The notes beneath the pieces were generated by a model. That model was not told where the DNA came from. It searched no databases and worked only from the letters and a program-made list of their open reading frames with translations. From Solibacillus sp. R5-41 (GTDB lineage: Bacteria; Bacillota; Bacilli; Bacillales_A; Planococcaceae), in contig NZ_CP024123.1 in NCBI RefSeq assembly GCF_002736105.1, forward strand, positions 2,658,001 through 2,722,000: DNA of 64,000 nucleotides, written 5' to 3'. The translations under genes were made by a program, and so were the position numbers. Of the stretch, positions 24,882-32,612 are shown one piece after another; position 1 is the stretch's first letter; each line of letters opens with the position of its first letter.

Positions 24882-26219
24882 TTAGTAGACTGACATCTTC
24901 TGTTTATCAACATTTTCGAGCAATTCTTTGACACGACTAAGGAATTTACCGCAAATTAAACCATCTAAAATTCGATGATCTAATGACAAACATAAGTTCA
25001 CAATATAACGTGGTGCAATCATATTACCCTGTACTATTACAGGTTTTTTTACTATATTTTCCACCTGTAAAATAGCAGCTTGCGGATAATTAATAATTCC
25101 CATAGATTGGATTGAACCAAATGAACCGGTATTATTTACCGTGAACGTACCACCTTGTATGTGCTCCATTTTTAACTTGCCATTTCGCACAATTGTAGAT
25201 AGTTCGTTAATTTCTTTAGCAATGCCTTTAATCGACTTTTCGTCCACATTTTTAATGACTGGCACAAACAACGCATCATCCGTCGCAACAGCAATGGATA
25301 AATTGATGTTTTTCTTTTGGATAATTTTATCCTCTGCCCAAACGGAATTGATGAGCGGATATTCCTTTAAAGCTTGTGCGACTGCTTTTAAGAAAAAGGC
25401 AAAGTATGTTAAATTAAAGCCTTCTTTTTGCTTGAACTCCGTTTTGATGCTGTCGCGATACTCGACAAGCTCCGTCACATCGACTTCCATCATCATCCAC
25501 GCATGTGGAATTTCAAGTGAACTACGCACCATATTCTTCGCGATGGCCTTGCGTACAGATGTAACTGGAATTTCAATATCCCCTGAAGCTGTCGGGACAA
25601 CTTCAGAATGACTCGGAGCAACATCTGGCGCGCTCGTTTTTTCTGGCACGTTTTGTTGTTGCTGCTCAACCGCTTGTTGTTGCGGGCTTTCCTCTATTAG
25701 TTGAACAGGTTTTCCAGCGGCAATATATGCTTCCACATCTTTTCGTGTAATGCGATTGTCGAGCCCTGTCCCTTGTACATGCGCTAAATCCACATTATTT
25801 TGCGAGGCTAATAGTAGCACTGCCGGTGAATAGCGACCAACCGTGCGTTTAGGACGCTCGCTAGTATCAGGCGTTTCTACTACTGGAGCAGGTGATTCTT
25901 GTCGCTGCAAACCTGCATTTAAAATGGCTGAGCTAACATTTGAACTGCCCACTACCGGTGCTTGTTGTGTTTCTGCGTCTTCTACTTCGATGGAACAAAC
26001 AACGGCACCTACAGGCAGTGTTTCCCCTTCCGTTGCAATCAATTCCTTCACTATACCAGAAAATGAGGACGGAATTTCGGCATTCACTTTATCGGTCGTT
26101 ACTTCAGCAATCGGGTCGTATTTGTTTACCTTGTCGCCAACTTTCACTAACCAACTATCGATTTTGCCTTCCGTCACACTTTCCCCTAATTGTGGCATCA
26201 TAATATTTTGAATGGTCAT
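24882..26219 (-). CDS. bkdB: Branched-chain 2-oxoacid dehydrogenase E2 (dihydrolipoyl transacylase)
   Basis: A 445-residue E2 subunit started at MTIQNIMMPQLGES (GGGGGATGC just upstream). One lipoyl domain covers residues 1-80, with the lipoylated Lys in EVTTDKVNAEI. A Pro/Gln-rich hinge and the E3-binding peripheral domain (YSPAVLLLASQNNVDLAHVQ) follow. The acyltransferase core ends in the catalytic SLDHRILDGLICGKF (His and Asp). It moves isobutyryl-, 2-methylbutyryl- or isovaleryl groups from E1 to CoA. A structured repeat separates it from bkdAB, so translation coupling is absent at this junction. The operon terminator follows. Confidence 0.95.
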   Translation of the reverse strand: MTIQNIMMPQLGESVTEGKIDSWLVKVGDKVNKYDPIAEVTTDKVNAEIPSSFSGIVKELIATEGETLPVGAVVCSIEVEDAETQQAPVVGSSNVSSAILNAGLQRQESPAPVVETPDTSERPKRTVGRYSPAVLLLASQNNVDLAHVQGTGLDNRITRKDVEAYIAAGKPVQLIEESPQQQAVEQQQQNVPEKTSAPDVAPSHSEVVPTASGDIEIPVTSVRKAIAKNMVRSSLEIPHAWMMMEVDVTELVEYRDSIKTEFKQKEGFNLTYFAFFLKAVAQALKEYPLINSVWAEDKIIQKKNINLSIAVATDDALFVPVIKNVDEKSIKGIAKEINELSTIVRNGKLKMEHIQGGTFTVNNTGSFGSIQSMGIINYPQAAILQVENIVKKPVIVQGNMIAPRYIVNLCLSLDHRILDGLICGKFLSRVKELLENVDKQKMSVY

Positions 26220-26231
26220 TTTGCATCCCCC

Positions 26232-26312
26232 TATGAATCGATTATGCCTCGACATAAATGCATCCAGATTCATCTCACCACTTATGAGGTGGGATGAATC
26301 TGAAAGAAGTTA
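26232..26312. repeat. Structured repeat family I, internally deleted copy
   Basis: The first hairpin is ATCGATTATG with CATAAATG (CGATTATG against CATAAATG), followed by CATCCAG. The middle is missing. It continues with CTCACCACTTATGAGGTGGGA and ends AAGAAGTTAA. The final TTAA supplies the TAA stop of bkdAB (26310-26312). It lies inside the bkd operon. Confidence 0.65.
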
Positions 26313-27293
26313 AAACGCTGCTAATTCACGAATGGCGCGCTCTACTTTATCAGGATTAATCATAAAGAACTTTTCCATTGTTGGCGCATAAGGCATGGCT
26401 GGCACATCTGGCCCCGCTAGTCGCTTAATTGGGGCATCTAAATCAAAGAGGCAATGCTCTGCAATAATTGCCGCAACCTCACTGATGATGCTGCCTTCCT
26501 TATTATCCTCCGTAATAAGCAAGATTTTCCCTGTTTTTTTCGCCGCTTCAATAATCGCTTCCTGGTCTAAAGGATACACCGTACGCAAGTCTAAAATATG
26601 CGTTTCAATACCATCCTTCGCTAGACGCTCAGCAGCTTGCAATGCGAAATGAACAGCCAATCCATAAGTAATGACCGTCACATCATTCCCTTGACGCTTC
26701 ACATCAGCTTTACCAATCGGAATTGTATAATCTTCAGTCGGTACTTCCCCTTTAATTAAACGGTATGCCCGCTTATGCTCGAAAAATAATACTGGATCTG
26801 GATCACGGATTGCCGCCTTTAATAAGCCCTTCGCATCATAAGGTGTGGACGGAATGACGATTTTTAAACCAGGCGTCCCTGCAAATAACGCTTCTACAGA
26901 TTGAGAGTGATAGAGCGCGCCATGGATTCCGCCACCAAAAGGCGCACGGACAACAATTGGACAGTCCCAGTCATTATTTGAACGGTAACGAATTTTAGCC
27001 GCTTCCGAAACGATTTGATTCACTGCTGGCATAATGAAATCAGCAAATTGCATTTCAGCGATTGGGCGCATGCCATACATTGCTGCACCTATAGCCACAC
27101 CTGCAATGGCACTTTCTGCAAGAGGTGTATCCAACACGCGATACTCACCAAATTGGTCATATAATCCTGCAGTCGCTTTAAAAACGCCACCTTTACGCCC
27201 AACATCCTCACCCAAAACAAAAACGCGTTCATCTCGTTCCATTTCTTCTTTCATAGCAATATTAATCGCATCTATATAGGAAATCACAGCCAT
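26310..27293 (-). CDS. bkdAB: Branched-chain 2-oxoacid dehydrogenase E1 beta subunit
   Basis: A 327-residue E1 beta subunit: the transketolase pyrimidine-binding domain at 1-180 (MKEEMERDERVFVLGEDVGR, AGVAIGAAMYGMRPIAEMQF and the PFGGGIHGALYHSQS loop) and the C-terminal transketolase domain (VTVITYGLAVHFALQAAERL). With BkdAA it decarboxylates branched 2-oxoacids through thiamine diphosphate. The start overlaps the bkdAA stop by TAATG. Its stop codon lies in the end of a family I repeat. Confidence 0.95.
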   Translation of the reverse strand: MAVISYIDAINIAMKEEMERDERVFVLGEDVGRKGGVFKATAGLYDQFGEYRVLDTPLAESAIAGVAIGAAMYGMRPIAEMQFADFIMPAVNQIVSEAAKIRYRSNNDWDCPIVVRAPFGGGIHGALYHSQSVEALFAGTPGLKIVIPSTPYDAKGLLKAAIRDPDPVLFFEHKRAYRLIKGEVPTEDYTIPIGKADVKRQGNDVTVITYGLAVHFALQAAERLAKDGIETHILDLRTVYPLDQEAIIEAAKKTGKILLITEDNKEGSIISEVAAIIAEHCLFDLDAPIKRLAGPDVPAMPYAPTMEKFFMINPDKVERAIRELAAF

Positions 27294-28303
27294 TATGCTT
27301 CATCTCCTTCCGCAAAGACATATTTCAGTGCATCCTCAGGTGCTGCATAAGGAGCAGCCTCTGCATAATCCGTCGCCTCGTTTACAATCACCATCAATTG
27401 CTCATTTATTTGCTCGAACCAAGATTCATCCGCAATGCCTGCATCCTTTATATACTTTTCAAAAAGTAAAATTGGATCTTTTGCTCGCCCTTCTGCGATA
27501 TCTTCCGCTGTTCGGTATTGACGGTCATCATCATCCGACGAGTGCGCCGTTAAACGGAATGTGACCGCTTCAATTAAAGAAGGTCCCTCGCCATTACGTG
27601 CTCGGTCAGCCGCCTCTTTCACCACTTTATACACTTCAAGTGGGTTTTTCCCATCCACTGTAATGCCAGGCATCCCGTAGCCAATGCCGCGATCCGATAC
27701 TTTTGCACAGCCTAGTTGACGCTCTACTGGGACCGAAATCGCATATTGGTTATTTTCCACCATAATAATGACCGGCAATTTATGAACGCCCGCAAAATTG
27801 GCACCTTCATGGAAATCACCTTGGTTAGATGAACCTTCACCAAGCGTCACAAAGGTGATGAAGTCCTTTTGTTGTAAACGACCTGCAAGCGCCACCCCAA
27901 CTGCATGTGGTACTTGTGTCGTAACGGGAGAAGAGCCAGTTAATATTCGATTTTTCTTCTGCCCAAAATGTCCAGGCATTTGACGTCCCCCGGAATTCGG
28001 GTCCTCTGCTTTAGCAAACGCAGAAAGCATTAAATCCTTTGCCGTCATGCCAAAATGTAAAACAACGCCCATATCACGGTAATACGGTGCGATATAGTCC
28101 TTTTGATTATCTAGTGCAAATGCTGCACCTACTTGAGCAGCTTCCTGGCCTTGACAAGAAATAACAAAAGGAATTTTCCCTGCACGATTTAATAACCACA
28201 TACGCTCATCAATTCGTCGCGCAAGTAGCATCGTTTCGTACATTTTAAGCACATCTTCCTCAGATAACCCTACTTGATCATGCGTTACTACCGTTTCATT
28301 CAT
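27293..28303 (-). CDS. bkdAA: Branched-chain 2-oxoacid dehydrogenase E1 alpha subunit
   Basis: A 336-residue E1 alpha subunit. The thiamine-diphosphate binding motif runs from GEGSSNQGDFHEGANFAGVH to VENNQYAI. The phosphorylation-loop equivalent is RLTAHSSDDDDRQYRT, and the substrate-channel segment YIAPYYRDMGVVLHFGMT is typical of the branched-chain rather than the pyruvate enzyme. It lies 19 nt after lpdV and overlaps bkdAB by 1 nt. Length is normal for Bacillus BkdAA. Confidence 0.95.
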   Translation of the reverse strand: MNETVVTHDQVGLSEEDVLKMYETMLLARRIDERMWLLNRAGKIPFVISCQGQEAAQVGAAFALDNQKDYIAPYYRDMGVVLHFGMTAKDLMLSAFAKAEDPNSGGRQMPGHFGQKKNRILTGSSPVTTQVPHAVGVALAGRLQQKDFITFVTLGEGSSNQGDFHEGANFAGVHKLPVIIMVENNQYAISVPVERQLGCAKVSDRGIGYGMPGITVDGKNPLEVYKVVKEAADRARNGEGPSLIEAVTFRLTAHSSDDDDRQYRTAEDIAEGRAKDPILLFEKYIKDAGIADESWFEQINEQLMVIVNEATDYAEAAPYAAPEDALKYVFAEGDEA

Positions 28304-28322
28304 ACAAAACAGCCCCTATCTG

Positions 28323-29735
28323 TTAATAATGAATCGCTTTACCTTCAACAGCTAATGCCGCTTCACCAATTACTTCACTTAATGTTGGATGCGGATGAAC
28401 CATCTGACCCACTTCCCACGGTGAAGCATTTAAAAAGAGACTAAGCGCTGCTTCTGAAATTAAATCTGTTGCATGCGGACCAATCAAATGGAAACCAATC
28501 GCATCATTCGTTTCTTCATCCGCAATGATTTTGACGAAGCCATCCGTCTCCCCATAAACAATCGCTTTGCCAATCGCTTTAAACGGGAATGTCGCCGTTT
28601 TAATTTTATAGCCTTGGTTTTTCGCTTGTTCCTCGGTTAACCCAACACTCGCAATTTCTGGGTAACTATAAACGCCTCGTGCGATATTCGCATAATGGAA
28701 TGGAATATGATGCTTACCTGCAATATGCTCGACTGCATGAATGCCTTCATGTGACGCAACATGCGCCAACTGCATACCACCGATGACATCTCCTATTGCA
28801 TAAATATGGCTTTCTTTCGTTTGGAATGACTCATTTACTTGAATAAAGCCATTTTCAATTTCGATTTCCGTATTTTCGATGCCGAAATTTTCAACATTTG
28901 CTTGTCTGCCAATTGATAGTAGCATCGCTTCAGCCGTAATTTCCAACCCTGAAAGCTTCACCTTCACCTGCTGTTCGGATTTCGTAATATTATTAGGATC
29001 CAATTCGACATTAGTGTAAACTTTAATGCCGCGCTTCGTTAAAAGCTTCATCATTTCAGTTGAAATATCGCGATCCTCCGTTGGTAAAATGCGCGCCCCT
29101 ACTTCGATAATCGTGACGTCCACATCAAAATCATGTAACATCGACGCCCACTCTATCCCGATGACACCCCCACCAACAATAATGATGGATTTTGGCAGAT
29201 TCGTTATGTTCAAAAATTCATCCGATGTAAAAATCGTTTGGCCATCAATTTCGACGCCTGCTAGCTTTCTCGGTCTAGAACCTGTTGCAATGATGACGTT
29301 TTTTGGAACAAGCATTTCATTTTCAGAGCCATCATTCATTTCAACAGAAATCGTGCCTGGCATCGGCGAAAAGATAGATGGACCTAGAATACGACCATAC
29401 CCGTTAAATACATCAATTTTCCCTTTTTTCATCAAATGCTGAACACCTTTATGCAACTGTTCGACAACCGTTTCCTTACGCTCTTGAACCTTGTTAAAAT
29501 TGAGAGTGGTATGCTGTATTTCGATACCAAATTCATCGGCACGCTTTGATTGTGCAAATACTTCGGCACTTCTAAGCAATGCTTTCGTTGGAATACATCC
29601 TTTGTGCAAGCAAGTGCCCCCAAGCTTACCACTTTCCACAACGGCCGTTTTCAAGCCTAATTGTGATGCGCGAATGGCAGCAACATAACCACCTGTCCCT
29701 CCACCTAATATAACGACATCATACTCTTTCGCCAT
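28323..29735 (-). CDS. lpdV: Dihydrolipoyl dehydrogenase E3 of the bkd complex
   Basis: A 470-residue flavoprotein started at MAKEYDVVILGGG (AAAGGGG 7 nt upstream); ten more codons are open without support. FAD binding is at VVILGGGTGGYVAAIRASQL, the redox disulfide is in GGTCLHKGCIPTKAL (Cys-x4-Cys), NAD binding is at IIIVGGGVIGIEWASMLHDF, and the C-terminal active-site HPHPTLSEVIGEAAL has the His-Glu pair. It reoxidises the lipoyl group of BkdB. A family I repeat of about 185 nt separates it from bcd; ptb and buk, which lie around this position in B. subtilis, are absent. Confidence 0.95.
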   Translation of the reverse strand: MAKEYDVVILGGGTGGYVAAIRASQLGLKTAVVESGKLGGTCLHKGCIPTKALLRSAEVFAQSKRADEFGIEIQHTTLNFNKVQERKETVVEQLHKGVQHLMKKGKIDVFNGYGRILGPSIFSPMPGTISVEMNDGSENEMLVPKNVIIATGSRPRKLAGVEIDGQTIFTSDEFLNITNLPKSIIIVGGGVIGIEWASMLHDFDVDVTIIEVGARILPTEDRDISTEMMKLLTKRGIKVYTNVELDPNNITKSEQQVKVKLSGLEITAEAMLLSIGRQANVENFGIENTEIEIENGFIQVNESFQTKESHIYAIGDVIGGMQLAHVASHEGIHAVEHIAGKHHIPFHYANIARGVYSYPEIASVGLTEEQAKNQGYKIKTATFPFKAIGKAIVYGETDGFVKIIADEETNDAIGFHLIGPHATDLISEAALSLFLNASPWEVGQMVHPHPTLSEVIGEAALAVEGKAIHY

Positions 29736-29771
29736 GCTGGTCACCCCTTTGTTTCTATGAATCACAGTATT

Positions 29772-29955
29772 AAATCAATTATACCTCGGCATAATTGCGT
29801 CCAGAATCGGAATTGTGCTAGCACAAAGAACTCCTTTCCGATTCTGTGACATCCCCGGAGCCATAACTTATTTCAACGTTTGTTTTGACATTCCCTGAAA
29901 TGAAACTAAAAACCGCTTTCATCTCACCACCTATTGAGGTGGGAGACTTCTGCTG
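29772..29955. repeat. Structured repeat family I, full copy
   Basis: Hairpin a pairs CAATTATACC with GGCATAATTG. The constant GCGTCCAG follows. Hairpin b has an outer stem CAGAATCGGAA with TTCCGATTCTG and an inner stem TTGTGC with GCACAA. Then come GTGACATCC, a third region, the terminal hairpin CCACCTATTGAGGTGG and GAGACTTCTGCTG. It lies inside the bkd operon between bcd and lpdV. No terminator-type T-run is present. Confidence 0.8.
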
Positions 29956-29968
29956 AAAAAAGTTAATT

Positions 29969-31063
29969 TTATCGGCCATTCAAAATTGATTTCTCGTTTT
30001 GTAAAAATTGACTGCGCGATTTTGCAACGCGTGCAATTCGTTCTTCTGCTAAACGATTCGCAGCTAAATACGTTGGGATATTTTGTGTTCTCGAAATTTC
30101 AAAGATTTTTTCTAAGCTCGTATAAATCGATCCGACACGCTTCATCGCACGTTCACGATTGTAACCATACAATTCATCTGCTACATTGATAACGCCACCC
30201 GCATTGATGACATAATCCGGTGCATACACAATGCCCATTTTATGTAATGCTTCACCATGACTAGACTGTGCTAATTGATTGTTCGCAGAGCCCGCAATCA
30301 CTTTCGCTTTTAATCTAAGGAGCGTTGCGTCATTTATAACGGCACCTAATGCACATGGCGAGTAGACATCTACTTCTTGGTCATAAATAGCTTCCGGTGA
30401 GACTGCTGTTGCACCAAAATCATTCACTACGCGATCAATGGCCGCTTGATTAATATCAGTAACGACTAATTTTGCACCCTCTTTATGCAAGTACTCACAA
30501 AGTGTATACGCCACATTTCCTAGCCCTTGAACTGCAACTGTTCTGCCTTCAAGTGAATCATTTCCGTAAGCTTCCTTTACCGCGGCCTTCATGCCAATGT
30601 ATACCCCGTAAGCTGTGACAGGCGATGGATTTCCTGAACTGCCGAACGCTGGAGAAATGCCTGTTACATAATTTGTTTCTTCATGTATTAAATCCATATC
30701 CGCTACGGTCGTCCCTACATCTTCTGCTGTAATGTAACGTCCATTAAGCCCTTGAATAAAACGTCCTAGAGCGCGGAACATTTCTTCGTTTTTATCTTTA
30801 AATGGATCTCCAATGATAACGGTTTTCCCGCCACCTAAATTGAGTCCTGCTGCTGCATTTTTATAAGTCATTCCACGAGCAAGTCGAAGTGCATCTTCAA
30901 TCGCCGCTTCTTCTGAGGCATATGTCCACATACGCGAACCACCAAGAGCTGGTCCTAATGTCGTATCATGGATGGCAATTATGGCTTTTAGTCCTGAAGC
31001 TTCATCTTGGCAAAACACCAATTGTTCATAATCATACTTTTGCATATACTTGAAGATTTCCAT
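29969..31063 (-). CDS. bcd: Leucine dehydrogenase
   Basis: A 364-residue amino-acid dehydrogenase of the Glu/Leu/Phe/Val family. The catalytic Lys is in the glycine-rich [19 protein letters not shown], and the second conserved segment is [17 protein letters not shown]. The NAD-binding Rossmann domain has [20 protein letters not shown]. It deaminates leucine, valine and isoleucine to the 2-oxoacids used by the Bkd complex. It is the first gene of the block, about 245 nt after a sigma-A promoter, with a CodY-like site in the leader (31233). GGGGAGAG precedes the ATG. Confidence 0.96.
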   Translation of the reverse strand: MEIFKYMQKYDYEQLVFCQDEASGLKAIIAIHDTTLGPALGGSRMWTYASEEAAIEDALRLARGMTYKNAAAGLNLGGGKTVIIGDPFKDKNEEMFRALGRFIQGLNGRYITAEDVGTTVADMDLIHEETNYVTGISPAFGSSGNPSPVTAYGVYIGMKAAVKEAYGNDSLEGRTVAVQGLGNVAYTLCEYLHKEGAKLVVTDINQAAIDRVVNDFGATAVSPEAIYDQEVDVYSPCALGAVINDATLLRLKAKVIAGSANNQLAQSSHGEALHKMGIVYAPDYVINAGGVINVADELYGYNRERAMKRVGSIYTSLEKIFEISRTQNIPTYLAANRLAEERIARVAKSRSQFLQNEKSILNGR

Positions 31064-31232
31064 ATTAACATCTCTCCCCTGATAAGAAAGCGCTTACTTC
31101 TCGCTTTTATTATTATTTTGTTGGCATTGATAAATATTTGCTTGAATATGCATGTTCTATTTATCTATAAATTTACAATACTTTCAAAATTAAAAACACG
31201 CAACCATAATCTTTGAAAATCACCTAAGTTGG

Positions 31233-31247
31233 AATATTCAGATTATT
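31233..31247 (-). promoter_or_regulatory. Candidate CodY box upstream of bcd
   Basis: On the minus strand AATAATCTGAATATT matches 12 of 15 positions of the CodY consensus AATTTTCWGAAAATT, including the CWGAA core. It lies about 65 nt downstream of the predicted start point, where bound CodY would act as a roadblock. Control of branched-chain amino-acid catabolism by CodY is known in Bacillales; this site is a prediction. Confidence 0.5.
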
Positions 31248-31315
31248 ACTTCTATTATAAAGTGATTTTACTCTAAAAACGCTACACTGAATTTGGGGAT
31301 ATGAAAAATTATATA

Positions 31316-31344
31316 AGTATAGTTAATTATTGATTATTTGTCAC
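31316..31344 (-). promoter_or_regulatory. Sigma-A promoter for bcd
   Basis: On the minus strand GTGACA (-35, 5 of 6), exactly 17 nt, TATACT (-10, 5 of 6). I found no -24/-12 (TGGCAC-N5-TTGC) site in 31064-31420, so the SigL/BkdR control known from B. subtilis is not supported here. Confidence 0.6.
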
Positions 31345-31411
31345 AATTTCCTAGATTTTTTCAGGATTGATTTTCGTTTTCTTGACTTTCTATTTTACCA
31401 TTGTAAAATTA

Positions 31412-31608
31412 GTTTAGATCAATTACGCCTTGACGTAATTGCGTCCAGATTTTTTTCGAGCTTGCTCGAAAAGTTCCTCTAAAAATCTGTGACATCCGCC
31501 GGGGGCTTAACTTGATTCAGCTGGGATTTGAACTCACACTGAACTAAGGCCATACTTGGCATTCTTCCCACACTTATAGAGGTGGGAGACTTCTGCTGAT
31601 GCAAGTTA
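31412..31608. repeat. Structured repeat family I, full copy
   Basis: Hairpin a pairs CAATTACG with CGTAATTG. GCGTCCAG follows. Hairpin b has an outer CAGATTTTT with AAAAATCTG and an inner TTTTCGAGC with GCTCGAAAA. Then GTGACATCCGCCGGGGG, GATTCAGCTGGGATTTGAAC, the hairpin CCACACTTATAGAGGTGGG and GAGACTTCTGCTG. It ends next to the ribosome site of yqzF. Confidence 0.8.
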
Positions 31609-31623
31609 TAAGGAGGGTTCCAT

Positions 31624-31857
31624 ATGGCTCGCATGGTCGCATTTATCATCTTAGTCATACCAGCAATCATGATGGCTGCTGGCATTAAATTTATGCGTGA
31701 TACGTTATTTGGGATATTAATCTCACCATTTCCATGGCTTTGGTTACAATTTATTGTAGGCATCATCTTTTTTGTCGTAGCATTCTTATTCTTTGCTGGT
31801 TTCCTACTCCGCCGTGATCGTAAACGCGGAAAAGTTGCCGAACGTTGGCAAAAATAA
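31624..31857 (+). CDS. yqzF: DUF2627-family membrane protein (YqzF)
   Basis: A 77-residue protein with two membrane helices (residues 4-22, MVAFIILVIPAIMMAAGIK, and about 37-58). The linker MRDTLFGILISPFPWLWLQF and the basic tail RRDRKRGKVAERW are the conserved DUF2627 features. The function is unknown. The B. subtilis homologue yqzF is also next to yqiK and the bkd genes, so the position is conserved. A strong AAGGAGGG site precedes the ATG. The gene converges with the glycerophosphodiesterase gene and shares a bidirectional terminator with it. Confidence 0.85.
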   Translation: MARMVAFIILVIPAIMMAAGIKFMRDTLFGILISPFPWLWLQFIVGIIFFVVAFLFFAGFLLRRDRKRGKVAERWQK

Positions 31858-31905
31858 AAATACAACCAACACTTGTCACTTCAAGTATTGGTTGTATTTT
31901 TTTGT
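31856..31905. terminator. Bidirectional terminator between yqzF and yqiK
   Basis: AAAAATACAACCAACACTT and AAGTATTGGTTGTATTTTT form a long stem (one mismatch) with A- and T-runs on both sides. Confidence 0.9.
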
Positions 31906-32612
31906 TGGACGTTTCTTACTTTATCGGGATAATCTGTAATCCAACCAAGAACAGCTGGATGTGGGTTGGTCAAAAAAGATTCCCTCCCGACAATGCCGTA
32001 AAATCGAATGCCTTTTTTTGCTTCTTCACAAGCTTCTAGATAAAGCTGTTTATAATATTTTCGGTGCGCATGCACATGATCAATGTAATCCAAATCACGT
32101 AATGACTGCCAATTAAATTTCTTCGTCACTAAAATAGCCGTTTCAAAATCAGGACGCACTTCTTTCACGATTTTTAACAACTCGATATGAAAAGATGAAA
32201 AATGACTGTTTGCTGGGAGTTTTAATGTTTTTATCTCGTTTTTAAGTGCATCAGTATTAGCTAATAGTGACTCTTTCAATTCGATATTCAACGCTATATT
32301 TTCGCGATTTGCCCAGCCGACTAATTGTTTAAAGGACAGAATTCTTTTCGTTGATAGTATTCGTTTAAATCTTGAGCCAATACTATATTTAGATAACTCC
32401 TTAAACGTACAATCATTAATATTTTTTCTTACACCGGCTAACCGCATTAAATCCATATCATGAAACACAACTAAAATCGAATCCTTCGATACTTGAATAT
32501 CGAGCTCAATCCCATCAGCTTTTAATGCTTTCGCTTTCTCAAACGCTTCAATCGTATTTTCGAGCTCATAAGCAGATGCGCCGCGATGTGCATAAATTGG
32601 AATTCGTTTCAT
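31881..32612 (-). CDS. yqiK: Glycerophosphodiester phosphodiesterase
   Basis: A 243-residue GDPD-family enzyme. The N-terminal catalytic motif YAHRGASAYELENTIEAFEK (His-Arg then Glu-Asn-Thr) and VFHDMDLMRLAG (His-Asp) are complete. GIELDIQVSKD supplies the metal-binding Glu and Asp. No signal peptide is seen, so it acts in the cytoplasm on glycerophosphodiesters, releasing glycerol-3-phosphate and an alcohol. It overlaps the upstream FapA-like gene by TAATG. The end is somewhat short and Asn/Thr-rich (QQKNTTNT) but reads through to the terminator. Confidence 0.9.
   Translation of the reverse strand: MKRIPIYAHRGASAYELENTIEAFEKAKALKADGIELDIQVSKDSILVVFHDMDLMRLAGVRKNINDCTFKELSKYSIGSRFKRILSTKRILSFKQLVGWANRENIALNIELKESLLANTDALKNEIKTLKLPANSHFSSFHIELLKIVKEVRPDFETAILVTKKFNWQSLRDLDYIDHVHAHRKYYKQLYLEACEEAKKGIRFYGIVGRESFLTNPHPAVLGWITDYPDKVRNVQQKNTTNT

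Noticed and set aside
31064-31420. SigL-type -24/-12 promoter before bcd
   Set aside because: No TGGCAC-N5-TTGC match on the minus strand; a sigma-A pair fits much better.
31510-31560. tRNA-like sequence GGGATTTGAAC in family I repeats
   Set aside because: It resembles a tRNA T-arm read from the other strand, but no acceptor stem, D-arm or anticodon arm can be built around it.
31479-31865. A 128-codon minus-strand frame opposite yqzF
   Set aside because: It is basic and Met-rich with no motif; it is the complement of yqzF and the repeat.
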